Source: Clostridia bacterium (GTDB taxonomy: Bacteria > Bacillota > Clostridia > TANB77 > CAG-508). From it: DNA of 5,060 bases. Below, piece by piece: positions 1 through 5,060 of this stretch (positions are counted from its first letter, which is position 1; each line of letters starts with the position of its first letter). Below the pieces are notes generated by a model. The model did no database searches. It saw only the letters and a program-made list of their open reading frames with translations, and was not told the DNA's origin. A program made the translations under genes and the position numbers. The stretch covers positions 1 to 5,060 of the forward strand of contig CAADUD010000038.1 in assembly GCA_900752095.1 (NCBI GenBank), given 5' to 3'.

Positions 1-3
1 CAA

Positions 4-318
4 GTGACGGAAATTAATAGTATTGAACAATTCAAAGAATTAATTCAAAATGGTAAGTCCATTGTATTATTTACAGCAAACTGGTGTCCAGACTGTATGG
101 TGATTAAACCATTTATGCCAGCAATTGTTGAAAAATATTCAGATTTTAAATTCTATACAGTGAATCGTGATAATTTAATGGATTTATGTGTAGAACTTGA
201 TATTTTTGGAATTCCAAGTTTTGTGGCATTTCATAATGGAGTTGAATCAGGACGCTTTGTCAATAAAGATCGCAAAACTCGTCAACAAATTGAAGACTTT
301 ATCGAATCTTTAGTTTAA
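4..318 (+). CDS. Thioredoxin-family protein, YtpP-like (WCPDC active site)
   Basis: A 104-residue single-domain thioredoxin-fold protein, the usual length of a stand-alone thioredoxin. The redox motif WCPDC lies at residues 27-31, so both active-site cysteines are present (C28, C31). The cis-proline loop GIPSF is at 69-73 with P71 as the expected cis-proline. There is no signal peptide or membrane segment, so it should act in the cytosol. The Pro-Asp dipeptide between the cysteines differs from the Gly-Pro of classical TrxA and resembles the small YtpP-type thioredoxin-like proteins of Bacilli. General thiol-disulfide exchange is a family inference; the substrate is unknown. The start is taken as GTG at 4-6. 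The frame is open to the left edge (one CAA codon), and the ribosome binding site would lie outside the window, so an earlier start cannot be excluded. All four arginines use CGT or CGC, unlike the minus-strand genes. It faces the tRNA unit convergently. Confidence 0.85.
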   Translation: MTEINSIEQFKELIQNGKSIVLFTANWCPDCMVIKPFMPAIVEKYSDFKFYTVNRDNLMDLCVELDIFGIPSFVAFHNGVESGRFVNKDRKTRQQIEDFIESLV

Positions 319-328
319 TTCAAAAAAT

Positions 329-353
329 ATAAAATAAATTTAATTTATTTTAT
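329..353 (+). terminator. All-A/T inverted repeat just after the thioredoxin stop codon
   Basis: An 11-bp perfect inverted repeat: ATAAAATAAAT at 329-339 and ATTTATTTTAT at 343-353, with a 3-nt TTA loop. It begins 10 nt after the TAA stop. The stem has no G-C pair and no clean U-tract follows, so it would be a weak terminator at best, or a 3'-end stabilising hairpin. In so AT-rich a spacer, chance is a real alternative. Confidence 0.3.
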
Positions 354-530
354 GATATATTTATTATAGTTTTTATTAAGATAAAAATTATAAATAGAAT
401 AATATTTTTTATGGTAATTATTAATTTTATTTCTTGTTAAATTTTAATTCTTTTATAAATTTGTGAGAATCAATTTTAAGCCATTTTATTTTTTTATATA
501 GTAACTTTATTGTTATTATTCAAAAAATTG

Positions 531-554
531 CTCTAATTTAATTTTAGAGTTTTT
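531..554 (+). terminator. Candidate weak intrinsic terminator for the thioredoxin transcript
   Basis: CTCTAA (531-536) and TTAGAG (544-549) form a 6-bp stem with a 7-nt loop, followed by five T residues (550-554) on the plus strand. A run of six A precedes it at 522-527. The layout is that of a rho-independent terminator, but the stem has only two G-C pairs and lies more than 200 nt after the stop codon. Confidence 0.35.
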
Positions 555-570
555 AGTAGATTTTTTTAAT

Positions 571-601
571 AAAAAAAAATAGAGATGTTTCTCTATTTTT
601 T
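571..601 (-). terminator. Intrinsic terminator of the tRNA-Ser unit
   Basis: A 12-bp perfect inverted repeat (574-585 against 590-601) with a 4-nt loop. It starts 1 nt after the encoded CCA of tRNA-Ser(GCU). Read on the minus strand, the stem runs into nine consecutive T residues (complement of 571-579), a textbook rho-independent terminator. On the plus strand the right arm ends in six T, so it could also stop readthrough from the thioredoxin side. Confidence 0.88.
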
Positions 602-602
602 C

Positions 603-693
603 TGGCGGAAGCTGAGGGATTTGAACCCTCGCGGCCCTTGCGAACCCTAACAGTTTAGCAAACTGTCCCCTTCAACCACTTGGGTAAGCCTCC
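603..693 (-). tRNA. tRNA-Ser (anticodon GCU)
   Basis: A complete 91-nt class II tRNA decoding the serine codons AGC and AGU. The 7-bp acceptor stem pairs GGAGGCT (5' end at 693) with AGCTTCC (613-607), including one G-U pair. The discriminator base is G and CCA is encoded (605-603). The anticodon stem ACAGT/ACTGT closes the loop TTGCTAA, with anticodon GCT at 659-657. The long variable arm folds as GGTTC/GGGCC (two G-U wobbles) around a GCAA loop, and the T arm is GAGGG/CCCTC with loop TTCAAAT. It is second in a two-tRNA transcript: only 27 nt separate it from the inverted repeat at 721-757, too little for a promoter of its own. A strong terminator follows immediately. Confidence 0.97.
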
Positions 694-720
694 TTTTAAA
701 CATAAAATAATAAAATGAAA

Positions 721-757
721 GGTGGAAGCACATTTTTATAATTTATTTACTTCCACC
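721..757 (-). repeat. Perfect inverted repeat in the spacer between the two tRNAs
   Basis: GGTGGAAG (721-728) and CTTCCACC (750-757) are exact reverse complements around a 21-nt A/T-rich loop. On the minus-strand transcript the stem begins 1 nt after the CCA end of tRNA-Ser(UGA). A T-rich but interrupted stretch (TTTCATTTTATTATTTTATG) follows it. It could be a leaky terminator or attenuator, or a hairpin guiding tRNA 3' processing. The long loop and broken U-tract argue against a strong terminator, and the downstream tRNA needs readthrough. Confidence 0.6.
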
Positions 758-758
758 A

Positions 759-850
<92 letters not shown>

Positions 851-856
851 ATTTGG

Positions 857-878
857 CTGTTACCAAAACCGGTAACAG
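857..878 (-). promoter_or_regulatory. Perfect inverted repeat at the tRNA transcription start
   Basis: CTGTTACC (857-864) and GGTAACAG (871-878) are exact reverse complements separated by 6 nt. The predicted start of the tRNA transcript (about 876-877, 7 nt past the -10) falls at the upstream edge, and the tRNA begins 6 nt beyond the other edge. It is either a hairpin filling almost the whole 5' leader, for example influencing RNase P processing or RNA stability, or a dyad operator overlapping the start site. The sequence alone does not decide between them. Confidence 0.6.
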
Positions 879-883
879 TATAT

Positions 884-913
884 ATATTAACATATTTTTA
901 CTATTCTTGTCAA
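884..913 (-). promoter_or_regulatory. Sigma-A promoter of the tRNA-Ser unit
   Basis: Read on the minus strand: a consensus -35 TTGACA (913-908), an 18-nt spacer and -10 TAATAT (889-884), preceded by a TG dinucleotide one base upstream (extended -10). An alternative register is TTAATA with a 17-nt spacer. The -10 is 33 nt from the tRNA 5' end, as expected for a stable-RNA promoter with a short leader. Confidence 0.85.
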
Positions 914-926
914 TAGAAATTTTTAC

Positions 927-968
927 AAATTTAGGTTTAACTTAAATTTCTTAAATCTCCCTAAATTT
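927..968 (-). repeat. Weak stem-loop at the 3' end of parB
   Basis: AAATTTAGG (927-935) and CCTAAATTT (960-968) form a 9-bp perfect inverted repeat that overlaps the parB stop codon. An inner pairing TTTAA/TTAAA (936-940/951-955) is possible. No continuous U-tract follows, so it is a poor rho-independent terminator. Some parAB transcripts may read into the tRNA unit. Confidence 0.35.
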
Positions 969-1830
969 ATTTGATTAAATTTAATATTCTTTCTAATTCA
1001 TCATTCGTAGAATATTGAATAATAATTTTTCCACTTCTTTTCCCTGCATTCAATTTTACCTTTGTTCCAAAAAAGCTTTGGAAAGTATCTTCTATATCTC
1101 TACAGATAGATTCTCTACGCTCTTCGTATTTTTTGGAAACTTTCTTTTTATCTTGTACTTTTTTCTCTATATCTCTAACTGTTTCTCCTTTTTCAATAAT
1201 ACGAAGTGCTGCATCATATTGTTTGTCTGGATCATCAAAATATAATAAAGATCTACAATGTCCTTCATTTAGTTTTCCTTCTAAAGCAAGCTGTATAACT
1301 CTTTCGTCTAAGTTTAAAATTCTTAATGTGTTTGTTACTGTACTTCTATTTAATCCTACAGTATCTGCTAGTTCTTGTTGTGTCATTCCATATTCATCTA
1401 ATAATTGTCTAAATCCTCTTGCTTTATCTATTGGATTTAAATCCTCTCTTTGTATATTTTCAATTAGCGCTATTTCCTTGTTTTTGCGTTCGTCAGATTC
1501 TCTTACAATACAAGGCATTTCCTTAAGTCCTGCTTTCTTAGCTGCTCTCCATCTCCTTTCTCCTGCAATAATTTCATAATATCCATCTCTTTTGGTTACG
1601 ATAATTGGTTGAATAATTCCATACTTTTCAATAGATTTTGCAAGTTCTTCAATGGATTCTTGTGGAAATGTTCTTCTTGGTTGATTCTTATTTGGCTCTA
1701 TCTCTATTACTTTAATGTTTTGTACAATTTCTTCTCCATTTTTCAATTTTTTTTCTTCTTCTTTTGTTAATTGATTTTCTTGAAATAGTGCTTCCAATCC
1801 TTTTCCTAAACCGGTTTTTTTCATTGCCAT
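967..1830 (-). CDS. parB: Chromosome-partitioning protein ParB (Spo0J family)
   Basis: A 287-residue ParB CTPase clamp that binds parS, spreads on DNA and works with ParA to segregate the origin region; it also loads SMC in related bacteria. The N-terminal motif GLGKGLEALF (7-16) is the conserved ParA-interacting segment. The ParB/Srx-like domain follows from about residue 37, with the CTP-binding motif GERRWRA at 90-96 and ENIQREDLNP at 124-133. A helix-turn-helix for parS recognition lies at about 149-170, and the C-terminal dimerisation domain is at about 240-287. Length is normal and all motifs are intact. The first ATG is preferred: AAGGAG (1846-1841) lies 10 nt upstream, against 16 nt for the second ATG at 1824. 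It lies 57 bp downstream of parA with no terminator between, so the two are co-transcribed. Arginine codons are 19 of 22 AGA/AGG by my count. Confidence 0.97.
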   Translation of the reverse strand: MAMKKTGLGKGLEALFQENQLTKEEEKKLKNGEEIVQNIKVIEIEPNKNQPRRTFPQESIEELAKSIEKYGIIQPIIVTKRDGYYEIIAGERRWRAAKKAGLKEMPCIVRESDERKNKEIALIENIQREDLNPIDKARGFRQLLDEYGMTQQELADTVGLNRSTVTNTLRILNLDERVIQLALEGKLNEGHCRSLLYFDDPDKQYDAALRIIEKGETVRDIEKKVQDKKKVSKKYEERRESICRDIEDTFQSFFGTKVKLNAGKRSGKIIIQYSTNDELERILNLIK

Positions 1831-1887
1831 TGTTTACAGTCTCCTTTCTTAATTTTCCATCTTTTTACTTTTCTATATTCTTGTACT

Positions 1888-2682
1888 TTAAGATATCGCA
1901 TGCTTTCCTTTTGCTTCTGTTTCATTATTTTTAATAAATTCTTTTACAAATTTATCATAACTCTTTGCTCCTTTTGACCTTGGATCATACACAGAAATAG
2001 GCATCCCATAACTTGGTGCTTCACTTAATTTTACATTTCTTGGAATTACAGTTTTATATACTTTATTTTCAAAATATTTATTTACTTCCTTTACTACTTG
2101 ATTAGATAGGTTTGTTCTAATATCATACATGGTTAATAAAGCCCCTTCTATTTCTAGTTCTTTGTTAAGGTGCTTCTTTACCAAATTTACCGTATTTAAC
2201 AATTGCCCTAATCCTTCTAATGCATAATATTCACACTGTACAGGAATTAATACACTATTAGATGCAGTAAAAGAATTTAAAGTAATTAGTCCTAAAGATG
2301 GTGGACAATCAATAATAATATAGTCATAGTCTTCTTTTATTTGATCTAATTTTTCCTTCATTCTATATTCACGCGACATCATAGAAACAAGCTCTACTTC
2401 AGCTCCTGCTAAGTTTATATTAGATGGACAAATCCATAGATTTTTTATCTCTGTTTTTTGAATTGTTTCTTTTGGTTCTACCTCGTCATTAATAATTAAA
2501 TCATATACAGAGTATTCTACATCTTTTTCCATTCCTACTCCGCTAGTTGCATTTCCTTGTGGATCTGCATCTATTAGCAATACTTTTTTTCCTCTTTTGG
2601 CTAGTAAAGTAGTTAGATTAATTGCTGTAGTAGTTTTCCCTACGCCACCTTTTTGATTTGCAATTGATATTACCTTTCCCAA
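1888..2682 (-). CDS. parA: Chromosome-partitioning ATPase ParA (Soj family)
   Basis: A 264-residue deviant-Walker ATPase that dimerises on ATP, binds DNA non-specifically and is stimulated by ParB. Its Bacillus homologue Soj also regulates DnaA. The deviant Walker A KGGVGKTT is at 11-18, with signature lysine K11 and catalytic-loop K16. Walker A' LIDADPQGN is at 36-44 and Walker B IIIDCPPSLG at 122-131. The conserved C-terminal segment with IPRNVKLSEAPSYG lies at 213-226. There is no N-terminal helix-turn-helix extension, so it is the chromosomal (short) type rather than a plasmid P1-type ParA. The start is TTG at 2682-2680: the protein then begins MGKVISIANQKGG as in homologues, and AGGAGG (2696-2691) sits 8 nt upstream. 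It is the first conserved gene of the parAB operon, with its own promoter and a leader of about 130 nt. Confidence 0.97.
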   Translation of the reverse strand: MGKVISIANQKGGVGKTTTAINLTTLLAKRGKKVLLIDADPQGNATSGVGMEKDVEYSVYDLIINDEVEPKETIQKTEIKNLWICPSNINLAGAEVELVSMMSREYRMKEKLDQIKEDYDYIIIDCPPSLGLITLNSFTASNSVLIPVQCEYYALEGLGQLLNTVNLVKKHLNKELEIEGALLTMYDIRTNLSNQVVKEVNKYFENKVYKTVIPRNVKLSEAPSYGMPISVYDPRSKGAKSYDKFVKEFIKNNETEAKGKHAIS

Positions 2683-2690
2683 AATAAATG

Positions 2691-2696
2691 CCTCCT
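2691..2696 (-). promoter_or_regulatory. Ribosome binding site that fixes the TTG start of parA
   Basis: A perfect AGGAGG on the minus strand, 8 nt before TTG (2682-2680). No in-frame ATG or GTG lies between it and the Walker A motif, so this site decides the non-ATG start. Confidence 0.85.
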
Positions 2697-2715
2697 GTTT
2701 TTGTTTTATGTTAAC

Positions 2716-2814
2716 TTATTTGTCTTTTTGTTTTATATTATTAAAAACATTTCCTATGGACTGATTACAGCCAATAAAGAACGTTCTCAATAGTTGATTT
2801 TTTCGTAATTTCAT
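2716..2814 (-). CDS. Possible leaderless 32-residue peptide ahead of parA
   Basis: I do not recognise this peptide. An ATG at 2814-2812 opens a 32-codon frame ending in TAA at 2718-2716, 33 nt before parA. The peptide starts MKLRKNQLLRTFF and ends NNIKQKDK: basic ends around a short hydrophobic centre (about residues 8-16) with one Cys (C16). The predicted transcription start of the parAB promoter (-10 at 2827-2822) falls at about 2815, so the ATG would be at or within a base or two of the 5' end, and no ribosome binding site is possible. The middle of the frame (2751-2790) is about 38% G+C against about 14% for 2701-2750. By a rough estimate, about 4% of random frames this AT-rich would stay open this long. 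It may instead be a structured leader RNA with an accidental frame. Confidence 0.25.
   Translation of the reverse strand: MKLRKNQLLRTFFIGCNQSIGNVFNNIKQKDK
2757..2799 (-). promoter_or_regulatory. Structured, less AT-rich island in the parA leader
   Basis: Within the predicted parAB leader, TGGCTG/CAGTCCA (2773-2768 and 2763-2757, one bulged base) can form a hairpin with a TAAT loop. Immediately upstream is the perfect 10-bp palindrome AGAACGTTCT (2787-2778). An outer CTAT/ATAG pairing (2793-2790 with 2757-2754) could close both into a branched fold, though its inner end competes with the hairpin. I cannot match it to a known riboswitch or leader class. Confidence 0.35.
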
Positions 2815-2821
2815 ACTATAT

Positions 2822-2850
2822 ATGATATATAAATAATGAAAATATGTCAA
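2822..2850 (-). promoter_or_regulatory. Sigma-A promoter of the parAB operon
   Basis: On the minus strand: consensus -35 TTGACA (2850-2845), a 17-nt spacer and -10 TATCAT (2827-2822; five of six match TATAAT). The predicted start is near 2815. It lies directly downstream of the terminator at 2853-2902, so parAB is an independent transcription unit rather than an extension of mnmG-rsmG. Confidence 0.8.
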
Positions 2851-2852
2851 TG

Positions 2853-2902
2853 AAAAATAGCAAAATAAATGAAAAAATTTTTCAAATTATTTTGCTATTT
2901 TT
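2853..2902 (-). terminator. Long bidirectional-type terminator after rsmG
   Basis: A 16-bp perfect inverted repeat (2853-2868 against 2887-2902, AAAAATAGCAAAATAA and its complement). A second inner palindrome TGAAAAAATTTTTCA is at 2870-2884. The stem starts 22 nt beyond the rsmG stop codon. On the minus strand the transcript ends in five U within the stem, then C. On the plus strand eight T follow the GC pairs (2898-2905), although no plus-strand gene is upstream. It would end the mnmG-rsmG transcript. Confidence 0.75.
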
Positions 2903-2924
2903 TTTCTTATTAAAATATTTTTTA

Positions 2925-3647
2925 TTATTGAATTGGTTCTTTTGTTGGAATTCCTGGCTTTCTAGGATATTTTATAGGAGTTTGTCTTACTTTTTGTATT
3001 ACTATAATTTTTCGTTTTACATCACTTTCTGGAAGAATAATTTCATCTACTTTTTCTAATTTTCCTCCTAATAGCTCTATTGCCTGTTTTGCCTCTTCTA
3101 ATTCTTCTTCTATTTCTTGTGATTTCATACAAATACATCTTCCTCCCATTTTTATAAAAGGTAGCATATATTCCAATAATATATTCAATTTTGCTACAGC
3201 TCTAGAAGTTACTAAATCATAATGTTCTCTGTGTTCTTTTTCTTTTCCCAGTTCTTCAGCTCTGCCATGAATTGCCTGTACTCTAGTTAATGTAAGTTTT
3301 TGAATTACTTCTTGCAAGAAAATAATTCTCTTATTTAAAGAATCCATTAATATAAAATCTTTACTATTTTCTAAAATAGCTAATGGAATTCCAGGGAAAC
3401 CTGCTCCTGTACCAATATCTAGTATAGACTGTGCATTTTTTAAATAAGTTGCAATTGTAATACTATCTATAAAATGCTTTAATATAATTTCTTTAGGATC
3501 TGTAATGGCTGTCAAATTTATTTTTTCATTCCATTCTAATAATAAATTCATATATAAGTAAAATTGTTCTAATTGTTGGTTAGAAAGCTCTATCTTCATT
3601 TTTTTAGCTTTTCTTTCTAATTCTTGAATCCAATCTTTTTTTTCCAT
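2925..3647 (-). CDS. rsmG: 16S rRNA (guanine-N7)-methyltransferase RsmG (GidB)
   Basis: A 240-residue S-adenosylmethionine-dependent methyltransferase that methylates N7 of a guanine in the 530 loop of 16S rRNA (G527 in E. coli numbering); loss gives low-level streptomycin resistance in several bacteria. The family motif KHFIDS is at 57-62 and the SAM-binding glycine loop LDIGTGAGFPGIPLAI at 76-91. VTSRAVAKL is at 146-154, and the C-terminal signature TPIKYPRKPGIP is at 223-234. Length matches the family (about 210-240) and nothing is missing. The ATG at 3647 has AAAGGAA (3660-3654) 6 nt upstream. It follows mnmG by 28 bp without a terminator, the standard gidA-gidB pairing, and is the last gene of that transcript. 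The usual next gene in many Firmicutes, noc, is absent here; parA follows directly. Confidence 0.97.
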   Translation of the reverse strand: MEKKDWIQELERKAKKMKIELSNQQLEQFYLYMNLLLEWNEKINLTAITDPKEIILKHFIDSITIATYLKNAQSILDIGTGAGFPGIPLAILENSKDFILMDSLNKRIIFLQEVIQKLTLTRVQAIHGRAEELGKEKEHREHYDLVTSRAVAKLNILLEYMLPFIKMGGRCICMKSQEIEEELEEAKQAIELLGGKLEKVDEIILPESDVKRKIIVIQKVRQTPIKYPRKPGIPTKEPIQ

Positions 3648-3675
3648 ATTGCATTCCTTTCTTTTTATCTACTTT

Positions 3676-5060
3676 TTACTCACTATTTTCTGCTTTTTGT
3701 CTTTTTTGTTCCAAATAAATTAATAAAACAGAAATATCTGCTGGAGAAACTCCTGAAATTCTAGAAGCTTGTCCCACAGAATTTGGCTTAACTTTATTTA
3801 ATTTTTGTCTAGCTTCTAATCTTAATCCTTTTATTTGAGCATAATCTATATCTTGTGGAAGTATTTTTTGCTCTAATTTTTTAAATTTCTCTACTTGTTG
3901 TTCTTGGAGTTTTATATATCCTTTATACTTTACTTGTATTTCTACTTCTTTTGTTACTTCTTCTGGTAATCCTGGACGTTCTTCATCTATAGGTGCTAAA
4001 ATTTTATAATTCAATTCTGTTCTTCTCAATAATTCCGCTAATTTCACACCCGTCGTTAATGGAGATGATTGATATTTTACTAACAATTCATTCACTTGTG
4101 CTAGTGGCCTAATCGTCGTTGTTTCTAATCTTTCTACTTCTTGTTCAATTTGCAACCTTTTCTTTAAAAATTTTTGATAACGTTCTTCTGAAATAAGACC
4201 TACTTGATGTCCAATTTCTGTTAAACGTAAATCTGCATTATCTTGTCTTAATAATAACCTATATTCAGCTCTAGAAGTCATCATTCTATATGGCTCATTT
4301 GTACCTTTTGTTACAATATCATCAATTAATACGCCAATATAGGCTTGTGATCTGTCTAATATAATAGGTTCTTTTCCTTTTGCTTTTTGTGCTACATTAA
4401 TTCCTGCCATAATTCCTTGTGCTGCTGCTTCTTCATAGCCAGATGTTCCGTTAATTTGCCCTGCAAAAAACATTCCTTGAATTGTTTTATGCTCTAAGGA
4501 TAATTTTAATTCAGATGGATCAATACAATCATATTCTATGGCATAAGCAGGTCTTGTAAATTCCACATGTTCTAAACCTGCAATGGTACGATACATAGCA
4601 ATTTGCACATCTTCTGGAAGTGAAGAACTCATTCCTTGTACATACATTTCTTCCGTATCCCTGCCCACTGGTTCAATAAAAATCTGATGTCTTTCTTTGT
4701 CTGCAAATCGAACTACTTTGTCTTCAATAGAAGGACAATATCTTGGACCAGTTCCTTTAATTTCACCAGCATAAAGTGGCGAACGGTGTAAATTTTTTCG
4801 AATAATTTCATGGGTTTTCTCATTGGTATAAGTTAAATAGCATGGTAGTTGCTCTTCTTTATCACTTAACTTATCTTCAAATGAAAATGGAATAGGATTA
4901 GAATCCCCATCTTGTCTTTCCATTTTTGAAAAATCAATAGACTTTCTATTTACTCTTGCTGGAGTTCCTGTTTTAAATCTCTCCAAATAAATTCCTAAGT
5001 TTGTTAAAACATTAGATAATTGATTTGCAGGAAATACACCATCTGGTCCACTTTCATAAG
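3676..5060 (-). CDS. mnmG: tRNA uridine-5-carboxymethylaminomethyl modification enzyme MnmG (GidA), 5' end off the window
   Basis: The FAD-dependent partner of MnmE, which installs the (carboxymethyl)aminomethyl group on the wobble uridine (U34) of a set of tRNAs. 461 codons are visible. The frame stays open to the right edge and the extra residues (YESGPDGVFPANQLSNVLTN, 5058-4999) match the family, so the gene does not start at the in-frame TTG at 4986. Compared with the roughly 628-residue family, about 168 N-terminal residues with the FAD-binding GxGxxG loop lie outside. Visible motifs in order: RFKTGTPARV; GPRYCPSIEDK with the conserved cysteine (codon 4737-4735); IEPVGRDTEEMYVQG; GTSGYEEAAAQG; MTSRAEYRLLLRQDNAD; and the C-terminal helical MnmE-binding region ending GQASRISGVSPADISVLLIYLEQ. 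No frameshift or missing motif in the visible part. It leads rsmG by 28 bp. Confidence 0.97.
   Translation of the reverse strand, partial: YESGPDGVFPANQLSNVLTNLGIYLERFKTGTPARVNRKSIDFSKMERQDGDSNPIPFSFEDKLSDKEEQLPCYLTYTNEKTHEIIRKNLHRSPLYAGEIKGTGPRYCPSIEDKVVRFADKERHQIFIEPVGRDTEEMYVQGMSSSLPEDVQIAMYRTIAGLEHVEFTRPAYAIEYDCIDPSELKLSLEHKTIQGMFFAGQINGTSGYEEAAAQGIMAGINVAQKAKGKEPIILDRSQAYIGVLIDDIVTKGTNEPYRMMTSRAEYRLLLRQDNADLRLTEIGHQVGLISEERYQKFLKKRLQIEQEVERLETTTIRPLAQVNELLVKYQSSPLTTGVKLAELLRRTELNYKILAPIDEERPGLPEEVTKEVEIQVKYKGYIKLQEQQVEKFKKLEQKILPQDIDYAQIKGLRLEARQKLNKVKPNSVGQASRISGVSPADISVLLIYLEQKRQKAENSE

Larger units (their letters stand above)
319..570. other. Gene-free, extremely AT-rich convergent intergenic spacer
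   Basis: I count about 28 G or C in these 252 bases (about 11%), against about 30% in the adjacent thioredoxin gene. All frames on both strands are broken by frequent stops, and I found no RNA gene. The only structure seen is two AT-rich inverted repeats (329-353 and 531-549), both candidate weak terminators. The spacer separates the plus-strand thioredoxin gene from the minus-strand tRNA unit. Confidence 0.7.

Noticed and set aside
927..968. Stem-loop after parB as a full rho-independent terminator
   Set aside because: The stem is AT-rich with a long interior and is not followed by a U-tract, so it is listed only as a weak stem-loop.
1015..1579. Two plus-strand open frames (1015-1245 and 1133-1579) opposite parB
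   Set aside because: They are Phe/Ser/Leu-rich shadows of the intact parB coding strand with no family motif.
1985..1993. TCATACACA in parA as a DnaA box
   Set aside because: It has two mismatches to TTATCCACA and is isolated; no cluster of boxes indicates an origin within this window.
2778..2787. AGAACGTTCT as a LexA/DinR operator
   Set aside because: The Gram-positive LexA box has GAAC and GTTC separated by four bases; here they are adjacent, so spacing does not fit.
2844..3059. A plus-strand open frame of 71 codons opposite the rsmG 3' end
   Set aside because: It crosses the terminator stem and the antisense of rsmG, and its composition is Phe/Tyr/Leu low-complexity as expected for antisense AT-rich DNA.
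4561..4573. TTCCACATGTTCT in mnmG as a parS site
   Set aside because: It matches only the centre of the parS consensus (TGTTTCACGTGAAACA) and lacks the symmetric right half; I found no convincing parS in the window.
4984..4986. Internal TTG as the start of mnmG
   Set aside because: The same frame continues upstream to the window edge with family-conserved residues (SGPDGVFPANQL), so the gene is truncated by the window rather than starting here.

Overview
The window reads as an AT-rich (low-GC) Bacillota chromosome, most likely from a Clostridia-like lineage. The minus strand carries mnmG-rsmG-parA-parB in the order seen near the replication origin of many Firmicutes. The genes use mainly A/T-ending codons, and the start codons and AGGAGG-type ribosome binding sites are typical of the phylum. 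This placement is an inference from gene order, composition and protein motifs; no database was searched.

Layout, left to right. At 1-318 a thioredoxin-fold protein with a WCPDC active site (YtpP-like) is on the plus strand. Bases 319-570 are a gene-free spacer of roughly 11% G+C between convergent transcription units. At 571-913 is a complete minus-strand tRNA unit: a strong promoter (884-913), a perfect inverted repeat at the predicted transcription start (857-878), tRNA-Ser(UGA) (759-850), an inverted repeat in the spacer (721-757), tRNA-Ser(GCU) (603-693) and a strong intrinsic terminator (571-601). Both tRNAs encode CCA.

At 967-2682 are parB and parA, minus strand, an operon with 57 bp between the genes. 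It has its own promoter at 2822-2850 and a leader of about 130 nt. The leader contains a less AT-rich island, a 10-bp palindrome and an open frame of 32 codons that would start at or next to the predicted 5' end of the transcript. A long double inverted repeat at 2853-2902 ends the upstream mnmG-rsmG transcript only 2 bp from the parA -35 box. At 2925-5060 are rsmG and the C-terminal three quarters of mnmG, 28 bp apart; mnmG runs off the right edge.

Together these are housekeeping functions. MnmG modifies the wobble uridine of certain tRNAs, RsmG methylates 16S rRNA, ParA/ParB segregate the origin region and help control replication initiation, and the two tRNAs decode serine codons. No mobile element, CRISPR array, defence system or clearly new biological system is visible. 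The points most worth a second look are the parA leader with its possible leaderless peptide, the palindrome at the tRNA transcription start, and the different arginine codon use of the thioredoxin gene.
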